NCBI GenBank assembly: GCA_023485445.1
Contig: JAMCZT010000032.1
Span: 1 to 47,340, forward strand
Length of the DNA: 47,340 bases
Source: Patescibacteria group bacterium
Lineage (GTDB): Bacteria; Patescibacteriota; Microgenomatia; Woykebacterales; 2-01-FULL-43-14
Direction of reading: 5' to 3'
Numbering within the stretch: position 1 is the first letter of the stretch; the number at the start of each line of letters is the position of its first letter. Under the pieces are notes generated by a model. That model searched no databases. It was not told the origin of the DNA and was given only the letters and a program-made list of their open reading frames with translations. Below, in pieces: positions 15,382 through 23,064 of this stretch. The position numbers were made by a program, and so were the translations under genes.

Positions 15382-16464
15382 ATTAAATACTGTCTCACCC
15401 TCTCGGACTTTTGAACCATCAACAGGAGTATCAAGCGCTATGCTATATACTAACTCCTCATCTTTAGAAAAGAATGACACGCCATAAGTATTTTCTGCTC
15501 CTGCTCGTGGAAGAACTTTTACTGCTTGCTGACTACCAACATTAAGAGTGTCTCTATCATACGAAGATCCCCCAAGTTCTTTGAGGCTAGCATAGGGCTT
15601 CTTTGTTTGATCATTATAATTTTTTTGCTCTCTTATCGAAAGCTTGTATACACTTTGTTCATCTTGAAAAACTTCAGTGCCGTGAAAGTTGGAAGAATGC
15701 TCAACTTGTTTCCATGTAGAAGGCAGTTTTATCTGGTAACTTTCATACCCTAAAGATGAGTCTGAGGTAATCTTATACGTTTTCCAGTTAGCAGTTGAAT
15801 CAGTTTGACTTTGATCGGTGAATTTGAAGGTGGAGAGGATTTGGTCAAAAATGTCCTTTGAAGTTTTAGAGGAGTAAATAATTTCTATTTCGTAAGTCTT
15901 TGCGTTGTTTAAAACTTTGGCGATTGTTCCAGTAAACGCTGGATTCCCTTTCTCTTGGAAATCCCATTCGATACCCGATTTGCCGTCGACTGTAATGCTT
16001 TTTACAGATAGCACCTCTTTATCCGTTACAGTATCTGAACCCTTAATCACCTGACCTACGGATCGTGTAGGCAAAGTGGAAACAGAACTTGTGCTAATAA
16101 AGATTTTCGCCCCACTCGTTGCCTGTTCTTCTAATTTATTCTTATCGTCTTGCCTAAAATCAGCACTTTCAATACTCACTGACCCATTTAAATTGTCCGC
16201 TACACTCCAGCTGTTAGGGTATTTTAAAGTAAATCCCAGAGTAGAATTTGAATATGTCTTCCAATTCGCAGTTGCGCTCGTAGTCGCAGAAGAAGTGCTG
16301 GTTTTGGGGGTTGAAACAACGGTGCTATCGGTAGACTTAGTTGCAATAGAAGCTTGGTAGGTGGCACCAATAAAGAAAGCGGCGAATGGTAAACTCACGA
16401 AAACAATCGCGGCGAGGATTTTAGAGGTGGTAGTAACAGTCGTTAGCTCTTTTGGCAGTTCCAT
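15349..16464 (-). CDS. Membrane-anchored two-domain PsbP-like protein, paralog A2
   Basis: A 371-residue member of the local family. The anchor cassette (MELPKELTTVTTTSKILAAIV, helix about residues 15-36) and STSSATTSA spacer precede domain 1 (LGFTLKYPNSWSVADN) and, after the ILSTFKFTDQSQTDSTANWKTY linker, domain 2 (YQIKLPSTWKQVEHS). It ends ILSTFQFTK, a third partial copy of the linker word, so the linker is really the C-terminal strand of each domain. The domains share little sequence with those of A1. It has its own promoter, and mntA follows 57 bases downstream. Confidence 0.75.
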   Translation of the reverse strand: MELPKELTTVTTTSKILAAIVFVSLPFAAFFIGATYQASIATKSTDSTVVSTPKTSTSSATTSATANWKTYSNSTLGFTLKYPNSWSVADNLNGSVSIESADFRQDDKNKLEEQATSGAKIFISTSSVSTLPTRSVGQVIKGSDTVTDKEVLSVKSITVDGKSGIEWDFQEKGNPAFTGTIAKVLNNAKTYEIEIIYSSKTSKDIFDQILSTFKFTDQSQTDSTANWKTYKITSDSSLGYESYQIKLPSTWKQVEHSSNFHGTEVFQDEQSVYKLSIREQKNYNDQTKKPYASLKELGGSSYDRDTLNVGSQQAVKVLPRAGAENTYGVSFFSKDEELVYSIALDTPVDGSKVREGETVFNQILSTFQFTK

Positions 16465-16471
16465 TAAAATT

Positions 16472-16500
16472 ATTAACTCACTTTTCTACATTTTCGTCAA
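16472..16500 (-). promoter_or_regulatory. Leaderless promoter of paralog A2
   Basis: TTGACG (16495-16500), 17 bases, GTTAAT (16472-16477), ending seven bases before the ATG at 16464. The sequence between the -10 box and the ATG resembles the equivalent stretch in front of paralog A5. Confidence 0.6.
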
Positions 16501-16559
16501 GAAAATACCCAAATTATAGGGTATGTTGACAAATTACGCCTTTTAGAGTAGTATTAGAA

Positions 16560-17228
16560 TTAAGAAACTTGCTTCGGATGGGTGCTTGCACCGGTTCGGG
16601 CAAGTTTTTTATTTTGAAAAACTCTTCTTTTTACTTCCTTCCAGTTCAGTCTCTTTTCTCTAATTATCCTTTCCCGAATTATTTCATAAAATATAAAGTT
16701 CTTTTTTGTTTCTTTAGCCAGAACAGCTCCTGCGACCATATCGGCAACATTAATCAACCTGTTCTTCGCACTATCAACATGAGAGATAACAAGTGATTTG
16801 TGAAGAAGTTGTGGTAAAAAACGATTAAATTCTTCCGTTTCGGAAACTCTAGAAAAATGTCGATCTAGAATTATTTCGCAAGGGTCTGAATAAAAGCTAA
16901 AAACATCATTAAGGAGTAGCCAGCAAAGAAAGGCAAAATTTTCTGGAGTATCGGGAATCTTCTTCCCCGCTTTTTCAACGATTAAAACGAAAATATCAAG
17001 CCCTTCTTCCACCACTTTTTGTAGAAATAACCTTTTCGTCTTCTCGCCCGCGGAGTAAAATTTGATCTCTTTGCTAAGATCTTTTAGTTTGCCTTTCCTT
17101 CTTAGAAATTTGATTATCCCCTCAATCTTTTTCGCGTCTTCGGTTCCAGCCGCCGCGACAATAACCACTTCGTCCCTTGGGTCCGGTAAAGTTCCCGATT
17201 CGTCAATAAAAATACTAATTCTTTTCAT
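16560..17228 (-). CDS. DUF3800 domain protein
   Basis: A 222-residue protein with the DUF3800 pattern: ISIFIDESG at the N-terminus (Asp9, Glu10), a central LDRHFSR, and a C-terminal HVDSAKNRLINVADMVAGAV corresponding to the conserved D...ADxIAG motif. The family is thought to have an RNase H-like fold and is common near mobile elements and defence genes, but its biochemical role is not established. It begins 15 bases after the hicB-like stop and is probably cotranscribed with it. The last codons form a hairpin-capable stretch. Confidence 0.8.
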   Translation of the reverse strand: MKRISIFIDESGTLPDPRDEVVIVAAAGTEDAKKIEGIIKFLRRKGKLKDLSKEIKFYSAGEKTKRLFLQKVVEEGLDIFVLIVEKAGKKIPDTPENFAFLCWLLLNDVFSFYSDPCEIILDRHFSRVSETEEFNRFLPQLLHKSLVISHVDSAKNRLINVADMVAGAVLAKETKKNFIFYEIIRERIIREKRLNWKEVKRRVFQNKKLARTGASTHPKQVS

Positions 17229-17243
17229 AAATTACCAAAGGAA

Positions 17244-17441
17244 TCAAGATTGAGGAAATTGAAAAGGTTGTAACTGAGTGCCCTCTTGGTAAAGTCCCAT
17301 GGCCTCTTGTAAATTTTTCAAAGCCTCTTCGTAGGTTTTACCAAAACTAGAAACACCCACGTTAAGACACTGAGCTATAAAATATTTGCCCTCTTTCCAA
17401 ACAACATTAGTAAAAACCTGATCTTCAGATACTTTTTTCAT
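17244..17441 (-). CDS. HicB-like antitoxin-family protein
   Basis: A 65-residue protein with the partial RNase H fold of HicB: VFTNVVWKEGKYFIAQCLNVGVSSFGKTYEEALKNLQEAM, where the YEEALxNLxEA helix is the family hallmark. It lacks a separate DNA-binding C-terminus. No HicA toxin (small double-stranded RNA-binding-like protein) is found on either side; a DUF3800 gene follows instead. The start at 17441 (MKKVSEDQ) is chosen over a nine-codon extension that lies in duplicated intergenic sequence. A TTATCA box precedes it by seven bases. Confidence 0.75.
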   Translation of the reverse strand: MKKVSEDQVFTNVVWKEGKYFIAQCLNVGVSSFGKTYEEALKNLQEAMGLYQEGTQLQPFQFPQS

Positions 17442-17529
17442 AGCTAGATGATAACACAAAACAGACAAAAATTCATCAGGGATCGTAAGAGAAATTATTC
17501 GGTGAATTTGAAGGTGGGGAGGATGTTGC
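17433..17529. repeat. ~95-bp segment duplicated at 15283-15381, copy 2
   Basis: This is the second copy of the MKK-to-ILSTFKFT segment. Here the linker fragment (minus strand ILPTFKFTE followed by a stop, about 17498-17530) is no longer attached to a gene: the preceding paralog stops at 17538 in other sequence. It is therefore the stranded C-terminus of a lost PsbP-like paralog. Confidence 0.75.
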
Positions 17530-17537
17530 CCCTTACG

Positions 17538-19054
17538 TTATTTAACGCATTTACTAAAATCAAGGGAGTTATTTACCTTTATACTCTTTAACAAATTACT
17601 AAATTCTTGGCTATCCTTTCCTCGATTATTCCAACTGATTATTAAGGCATAATTGCCAATAGAAACTACGACTCCTGATCCAGAACCTGAGTCACCTAAT
17701 GGTCCCGCTTCTATAATTAAACTATTTTTATCCTGAATTAGAACTTCCTCAAAACGATAGTAGTAACCATCCTCTATCCCATAAAGCTGCCGTCGAGAGC
17801 CTCCATTGTAGGTGACTACTTTAGCCTTGAGAATCCCTCCTACATCATTACCAAAAACTATGGCACACTCTCCATTACTTAGCTGTTCGCCAAGTTTATC
17901 AGCATTATAGAACGCCTTAGGATGTTGGAACGAGTACCCGACAGACGAAACAAATGTCTCCCAACTATCAACTTTTCCATAATCTATTTTTCTAGCCGAG
18001 AAAGAAACAGATTCAAAGTCTAACTGGCTTCGGTCGGTGAATTTGAAGGTAGAAAGGATTCGGGTAAGCATTGTTTCGGCAGAATTAGCGTTTTTGGACA
18101 AAAATGCCATTTGAATGTTGTTAAAGTATGCAAGATCCTTAACATCAATAGGATTTATAATAACTAGTATCGATTCATTTTTATAGGTTAACTTCCGATA
18201 ACTGAAGTGCTTTCCTCCAAAATTTACGACTTTTTCCTCCTCCTTTTCCGGGGGATCTAAACCCCTACCCCATCTTCGATAGAAAGTTTATACCCTTCCA
18301 TAAAAGACAACCTGATCTGCACAGGGAATGAGTCGTCTAGGATCCCGTTAGAAGGATATTTAAACGAATAATTTTTTTGAGTGTTTGTATACGTTTTCCA
18401 GTTAGTGGTTGAGTTGGTTTGACTTTGGTAGGAAAAGTCGAAAGTAGAAAGAATCTGACCAACGGTTTTTTGATACCCTCGATTATTCCCATCACGGACA
18501 TTTTCAGTAATCCTTATAAACAGTTCTTCTGCATAAGGTAAAAATATGTACTTTGTGGTCACTTCGCTAGCAACAGTGTAAGTATAACCTGAATATCTTC
18601 CCACTTTTGTTTCAGTTAAAGGCTTGTCTAGACCAAAAATTTTACCTTGACCGTTACTAATTTCTTCTTCAATAAACTCTCTTAACGTCTTTGAATTTAA
18701 TTTTTCGATCAAAAAAGTTAGGCGATATCCAGGCTTCATCTCTACACCATCCGAAGAATTAGGTTCTGCGTAACTTACAATAACTTCCCCGTTTTCTAGC
18801 TCATGTAGATCAGCGTCTGAAGGGTAATTAAATGTGAATTTATTTCTTACTTTATATGTTTTCCAATTAACCGTAGCCGAAGAGGTACTGGTTTTGGGAG
18901 TCGAAACAACATTTGTATCGGTTGATTTAGGTGTCACTGAGGCTTGGTAAGTGGTGCCAGCAAAGACAGCGATAACGGGAAGTGTTACGAAAACAATCGC
19001 GGCAAGAATCTTTGAAGTTCTAGTAACAGTGATTAATTCTTTCGGCAGTGTCAT
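17538..19054 (-). pseudogene. PsbP-like paralog A3, three-domain, frameshifted
   Basis: Read through one frameshift, this is a protein of about 505 residues. It has the anchor cassette (MTLPKELITVTRTSKILAAI), domain 1 (FTFNYPSDADLHELEN), a diverged linker (ILSTFDFSYQSQTNS), domain 2 (YSFKYPSNGILDDSF), the linker ILSTFKFTDRSQ and domain 3 (YSFQHPKAFYNADK). The first frame stops after LSIEDGVGV near 18263, in a G-rich run, and the next frame continues LDPPEKEEEKVVNFGGKHFSY. One added base restores it. The 3' part could start at an internal ATG (18110) but would lack an anchor. It is the last gene of an operon with A5 and A4 and begins three bases after the A4 stop. Confidence 0.7.
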
Positions 19055-19057
19055 AGC

Positions 19058-20164
19058 TCACTTCGAAACCTCAACTGAGGATAAAACTTTTTGCATATCC
19101 TCAGTACTTATGTATTGGGAACCAGTGACATAAAATGGCAAGCTATTTTGCACCCCCATATAGTAAGAAGAATTATTAAATGCAGACAGCCCTTGCGGCC
19201 AACCGGAAACCTTTAGGTAACTTTTACCATTGCTAAAACTAATCTCTTCGAATATTAAGTTGGAAAAGTCCCAGCTTGAATACATCGAACTTAAGTTCTT
19301 CTTTAACCATTCTCTTCTTGATTCTCCTTTATACGCATACTGAAAATCTCGATATAGGTAAATGGAAGCAACAGTTTTTGCGCTGGAGCCCTTACCATTC
19401 AGTAAATCAACGCCTTCTGATGAATTTGAGGCTAATTGTCTCTCCTTCACGGTAAACTCTTTCGGATACCTTAGCTTAAAATTAGTACCTTCAACTACTT
19501 TGTTGAAGGTACTCCAACTATTGGGAATGCTAACCTCGGTTTGATTCTGGTCGGTGAATTTGAAGGTGGAGAGGATCTGATTAAAAAATGTGAGGTCATC
19601 TCCACCCGGAGTATATAAGGAATAAACATCTTCTCCGTACTGAACAAAGGCAATCGCTGCCTTTTTCTCGCTAGGATAAATTGCTAGACCAGATATGATT
19701 GTAAAATTTAAACCACTAATCGATACAGCGTTATCTTCTTCTATTGTCATATAGATATTATTAGCATCTTTTTGTTTTTGGTTAGTAATTGTTGTATTGG
19801 GAACAAATGAAAGATTATAAGATAACGGGGTATCTATCGACCCTCCTGGATCTTCTGGAGCAAAGGCAATCGATTTAGACCCATTTTTTCCTTTCTGTTC
19901 CTGTTGAAAGTACCAAGAAGAAGGAGTTTTAAACAACAGTTTTTCAAGTGTGGTGGTTTTCCAATTCGCTGTCGCACTCGGAGAAGCTGAAGAAGTGCTG
20001 GTTTTGGAAGTGGAAACGCTAGTGTTATCGGTTGATTTGGGAGTGATTGAAGCTTGATAGTAGGTACCAGCAAAAAAGGCAATAAAAGGAAGGGTGATGA
20101 AAACAATCCCGGCGAGGATTTTGGAAGTGTTAGTAACGGTCGTTAGCTCTTTTGGCAATTTCAT
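19058..20164 (-). CDS. Membrane-anchored two-domain PsbP-like protein, paralog A4
   Basis: A 368-residue paralog. Its first 70 residues are almost identical to A1 (KELTTVTNTSKILAGIVF...STSSASPSATANWKT), and then the sequences diverge completely. Domain 1 has LLFKTPSSWYFQQEQ and ends ILSTFKFTDQNQT. Domain 2 has FKLRYPKEFTVKER and is clearly related to domain 2 of A5 (shared LSNLIFEEISFSNGKSYLKV-type stretch and a GVQNSLPFYVT ending). It starts five bases after the A5 stop without a ribosome binding site, which suggests reinitiation or coupling. Confidence 0.75.
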   Translation of the reverse strand: MKLPKELTTVTNTSKILAGIVFITLPFIAFFAGTYYQASITPKSTDNTSVSTSKTSTSSASPSATANWKTTTLEKLLFKTPSSWYFQQEQKGKNGSKSIAFAPEDPGGSIDTPLSYNLSFVPNTTITNQKQKDANNIYMTIEEDNAVSISGLNFTIISGLAIYPSEKKAAIAFVQYGEDVYSLYTPGGDDLTFFNQILSTFKFTDQNQTEVSIPNSWSTFNKVVEGTNFKLRYPKEFTVKERQLASNSSEGVDLLNGKGSSAKTVASIYLYRDFQYAYKGESRREWLKKNLSSMYSSWDFSNLIFEEISFSNGKSYLKVSGWPQGLSAFNNSSYYMGVQNSLPFYVTGSQYISTEDMQKVLSSVEVSK

Positions 20165-20169
20165 ATTTT

Positions 20170-21303
20170 TTATTTTGTAACTTCAATTGTAGACAATACC
20201 CTTAATAAATCTTCGTTGCTTAGAGCCTTACCATTCGTTACAAAGAAAGATATCCCATTTTGTATACCTAAGTAAAAAGCCTTACCCTTAAACATTTCGT
20301 TTGGCCAGTTTGTTATTTTTAGATAACTTTTTCCATTATCGAAAACAATTTCATCAAATATTAAATTAGAAAGATCAACGTCGGTATAATACTTTCCTAA
20401 AACTTCTTTAAACCAAACTCGCCTAGAACCTGTATTATATTCAGTAAAAGTGCTGGCAAAAAATTTAGAATTTGAGTTTATATCAGCTGTGTCCAGGCTA
20501 CCCTCTTTACCCACATATATGTCCCCTGAGGATGGATCATTATCACTTATCCCATATCTCGAAGGGTACTTAAACTTGAAATACGCGTCGCCGAAGAACT
20601 TATTGTAAGTTTTCCAATCAGAAGGAATCGTCATGCTAATTTTGTTCTGGGAAGAAGTATTCTCATCGGTTTGGGTTTGATCAGTGAATTTGAAGGTGGA
20701 AAGGATTTGGTCAAGCTGTTGTTGGGTCACAACATCTTTAAGTCCAAAATATTCAATCGCGACAAGTTGGTCCTGAAAAGTAATAAAGTAGGAATCATAA
20801 AGTGAAGTATCAGAACCTTGCAACGATGCGTCAGTTTTGTATTGAGTCAAGTTTCCAGTGTACCCACCTACAGTAACATTCTTTTCTAAAACTCGCTTAG
20901 TCCCTTCAACACCATGCCCATATCTGAAATCGGCACTCTTTGTAGCAGCATAAACGAAAAGATTAGATTTTTTATCAGAAGAAGAGAATTCTAAGTTGAG
21001 CATGTTATTAGCACTGGATGACGAACCTAAAACTAAAGTAGTTGGATACTTAAATGACAGTCCGTAGGTTGAATTTGAGTAAGTTCTCCAGTCAGCCGTT
21101 GCTGAAGAGGTGCTAACAGTATTCGCGGAGGAAGTACTAGTCTTAGGAGTGGAAACGACGTTTGTATCCGTTGATTTGAGAGTCACTGAAGCTTGATAGT
21201 AATTACCAGCAAAAAAAGCGATAAAGGGAAGGCTCACGAAGACAATCGCCGCGAGGGTCTTAGAAGTAGCGGTAATGGTAGTTAATTCTTTAGGCAGTTC
21301 CAT
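20170..21303 (-). CDS. Membrane-anchored two-domain PsbP-like protein, paralog A5
   Basis: A 377-residue paralog heading the A5-A4-A3 operon. The spacer after the membrane helix is longer, with the STSSA unit duplicated (STSSANTVSTSSATADW). Domain 1 carries LSFKYPTTLVLGSS and ends ILSTFKFTDQTQT. Domain 2 carries FKFKYPSRYGISDN and ends VLSTIEVTK. Domain 2 is homologous to that of A4, whereas domain 1 is not, which indicates domain exchange. Its promoter ends seven bases before the ATG. All paralogs are predicted to expose their domains outside the cytoplasmic membrane. Confidence 0.75.
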   Translation of the reverse strand: MELPKELTTITATSKTLAAIVFVSLPFIAFFAGNYYQASVTLKSTDTNVVSTPKTSTSSANTVSTSSATADWRTYSNSTYGLSFKYPTTLVLGSSSSANNMLNLEFSSSDKKSNLFVYAATKSADFRYGHGVEGTKRVLEKNVTVGGYTGNLTQYKTDASLQGSDTSLYDSYFITFQDQLVAIEYFGLKDVVTQQQLDQILSTFKFTDQTQTDENTSSQNKISMTIPSDWKTYNKFFGDAYFKFKYPSRYGISDNDPSSGDIYVGKEGSLDTADINSNSKFFASTFTEYNTGSRRVWFKEVLGKYYTDVDLSNLIFDEIVFDNGKSYLKITNWPNEMFKGKAFYLGIQNGISFFVTNGKALSNEDLLRVLSTIEVTK

Positions 21304-21310
21304 TAAAATT

Positions 21311-21340
21311 AATATACCTCTAGTAAATATTGCCTGTCAA
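21311..21340 (-). promoter_or_regulatory. Leaderless promoter of the A5-A4-A3 operon
   Basis: TTGACA (21335-21340), 18 bases, TATATT (21311-21316), ending seven bases before the ATG at 21303. There is no ribosome binding site. Confidence 0.65.
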
Positions 21341-21350
21341 GCTTTCACTA

Positions 21351-21395
21351 CGTCATTCTGGCAATCAGTCAGAAGACTGAGCGTCCAGAATGACG
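21351..21395. terminator. Nested hairpin downstream of recJ (REP-like)
   Basis: A perfect 11-bp stem, CGTCATTCTGG (21351-21361) with CCAGAATGACG (21385-21395), encloses a second small stem (CAGTC/GACTG). It lies eight bases after the recJ stop and before the A5 promoter. There is no long T-run, so it may be a REP-type element acting as a transcript end rather than a canonical intrinsic terminator. Confidence 0.55.
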
Positions 21396-21402
21396 GTAAA
21401 CG

Positions 21403-23055
21403 TTAGTTATGAGCCAGTTTAAGATCTTTGACCTTCAATTGCAGCTTCTTGTTTCCATTCCAATTATCCTCTTCCAACACAAAGGCCACGTCGACCTTCA
21501 TTCCCGGACGGAGCTTCAATTTCCACTCGCCTAGCCCGAAACCAATCGCTTCATATACCCCTTGTCTTTTCCAGGCCCCCATCACCTCGGCGCCGAGCCG
21601 CAGTTTCAAGTGCTTTCCATCACTGCCCACCGTTCGAAAATCTTTGACTTCGAAACCTCGACCCAGAAAAATCGGCTCGGGATTGCCCATCCCAAAAGGC
21701 TCAAATTGGCGTAGTTGGCGAATTGTTTCAAAACTAATCTGATCGGGAGTCACTTCCGCTTCCACTTTCAACAGCGGTGTCAGATCCTCGTCCTTCAATT
21801 TATCTTCCGCCCAAGACACCAATCTCTTTTCAAACTCCGCTAAATTTTTTGTTTCAAGGGTAAAACCGGCCGCCTGAGGATGACCACCGTGACTGACTAA
21901 AATATCGCTGCAACTACAAATCGCGTCAATGATGTTAAAACCACCGATCGATCGGGCGGAACCTTTGCTCAACTCCTCACCGCGACTGACGGCTAAAACT
22001 GGTCTGCCAAGCTCATCGGCCAGCCGCCCGGCCACCAAACCGATTACCCCCTGCTGCCAGCCTTCGTGAGACAAAACTAAGATTTTTTTCCCCTTTTCCG
22101 CGTCCGCATAAATCGTTCGGGCGTGATCTATAGTTTCCAAAGTCAATCGCTGTCGCTGCGCGTTAGTTTCCCCTAGTCTTTGGGCCAAATTCTCCGCTCG
22201 CTCTTTGCGAGTAGTTAAGAGCAGCCGTAAGGAATCCATGGCGTGCTCCATTCTCCCCATCGCATTAAGCCGAGGGGCCAGCATAAAACCAATTTCGTAT
22301 GTCCCCAGACTCCCTACTTTTACCCCAGCTTCTACCATCATCGCCTGCAGACCAAAACGGGTCGTTTGATTAAGTTGTTTCAAACCGTGCTTGACCAAAC
22401 TCCGATTTTTTCCTAAAAGAGGTACCATATCCGCGACTGTGCCTAAAGCCACCAAGTCTAACGCTTCAACCGGAATGATTTGGCCAAACTCTTTAAAAAT
22501 AGCCGTCGAGAGCTCGTAGGCGACACCTACACCAGCGAGATCAGTCGTGTGAAGGATCGCCAAAGCCTCTGGCAAATCCTCTTGCCGGTGGTGGTGATCC
22601 GTCACGATCACTTCGATCCCTAGAGAATTGGCCAGCGCTACTTCGGAGACCGCGTTGATGCCGCAGTCAACGGTGATAATCAACTTCACCCTCTTTTCAG
22701 CAATCTCCTTAATTGCTCCTTCCGAAAGGCCGTAGCCTTCTTTTTCCCGGTGGGGAATATAAGGAGTCACTTTGGCCCCAAATTTATTTAAGGTTTCCCA
22801 GAGCAGCGCCGTCGAAGTCACTCCGTCCACGTCAAAGTCGCCGTAAACCACGATTGGCTCTTTGCCTTCAACCGCTTGGCGAATCCTTTTGATCGCTTTT
22901 TTTAATTGGTCTTTCGAAATTAAGGGCTGTGGATCTAAGGAGGGATTGAAAAACTTATTCTTTTCTACTTCGTCTGTAATCTGGCGATTGTACAGAAGCT
23001 GCTCAATTAGGTCCTCTTTTACCCTCGGCGCAACCACCCAACGTTTTTCTTTCAT
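21403..23055 (-). CDS. recJ: Single-stranded-DNA-specific exonuclease RecJ
   Basis: A 550-residue 5'-3' single-strand exonuclease used in recombination and mismatch repair. The DHH phosphoesterase domain shows VYGDFDVDGVTS, ITVDCGI and VTDHHH metal-binding motifs. The DHHA1 domain has the GGHPQAAGF signature. A C-terminal OB-type domain ends at about residue 545. Length is typical. It starts nine bases after the secF stop, so it may belong to the secD-secF operon. No damage is visible. Confidence 0.93.
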   Translation of the reverse strand: MKEKRWVVAPRVKEDLIEQLLYNRQITDEVEKNKFFNPSLDPQPLISKDQLKKAIKRIRQAVEGKEPIVVYGDFDVDGVTSTALLWETLNKFGAKVTPYIPHREKEGYGLSEGAIKEIAEKRVKLIITVDCGINAVSEVALANSLGIEVIVTDHHHRQEDLPEALAILHTTDLAGVGVAYELSTAIFKEFGQIIPVEALDLVALGTVADMVPLLGKNRSLVKHGLKQLNQTTRFGLQAMMVEAGVKVGSLGTYEIGFMLAPRLNAMGRMEHAMDSLRLLLTTRKERAENLAQRLGETNAQRQRLTLETIDHARTIYADAEKGKKILVLSHEGWQQGVIGLVAGRLADELGRPVLAVSRGEELSKGSARSIGGFNIIDAICSCSDILVSHGGHPQAAGFTLETKNLAEFEKRLVSWAEDKLKDEDLTPLLKVEAEVTPDQISFETIRQLRQFEPFGMGNPEPIFLGRGFEVKDFRTVGSDGKHLKLRLGAEVMGAWKRQGVYEAIGFGLGEWKLKLRPGMKVDVAFVLEEDNWNGNKKLQLKVKDLKLAHN

Positions 23056-23064
23056 GTCAACTTT

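Larger units (their letters stand above)
12917..20711 (-). repeat. Dispersed linker repeat encoding ILSTFKFT (eight copies)
   Basis: A 29-base coding word with core GAATTTGAAGGTGG (plus strand) recurs at about 12917, 15355, 15817, 17501, 18036, 18430 (diverged), 19551 and 20683. It encodes the Q-I-L-S-T-F-K-F-T linker that ends each PsbP-like domain. The DNA is nearly invariant although the flanking domains are highly diverged. One copy (17501) lies outside any intact gene. The pattern suggests recombination seams between domains. Confidence 0.8.
13385..21303 (-). repeat. Dispersed 5' leader cassette of the PsbP-like paralogs (five copies)
   Basis: About 165-180 bases at the start of each paralog (13385-13546, 16290-16464, 18880-19054, 19990-20164, 21125-21303) are strongly conserved. 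They encode the KELTTVT N-terminus, the membrane helix and the Ser/Thr spacer with a repeated STSSA unit. Conservation stops abruptly at the NWKTY start of the first variable domain. Copies at 13385 and 19990 are almost identical; the others differ more. Confidence 0.8.

Noticed and set aside
16565-16605. Intrinsic terminator (AAACTTGC ... GCAAGTTTTTT)
   Set aside because: The hairpin lies inside the last codons of the DUF3800 gene, and its T-run is on the strand opposite to transcription.
12434-21303. CRISPR array suggested by regularly recurring short words
   Set aside because: The repeated words are in coding frame, are separated by 300-2000 bases rather than spacers of 30-40, and encode a protein linker.
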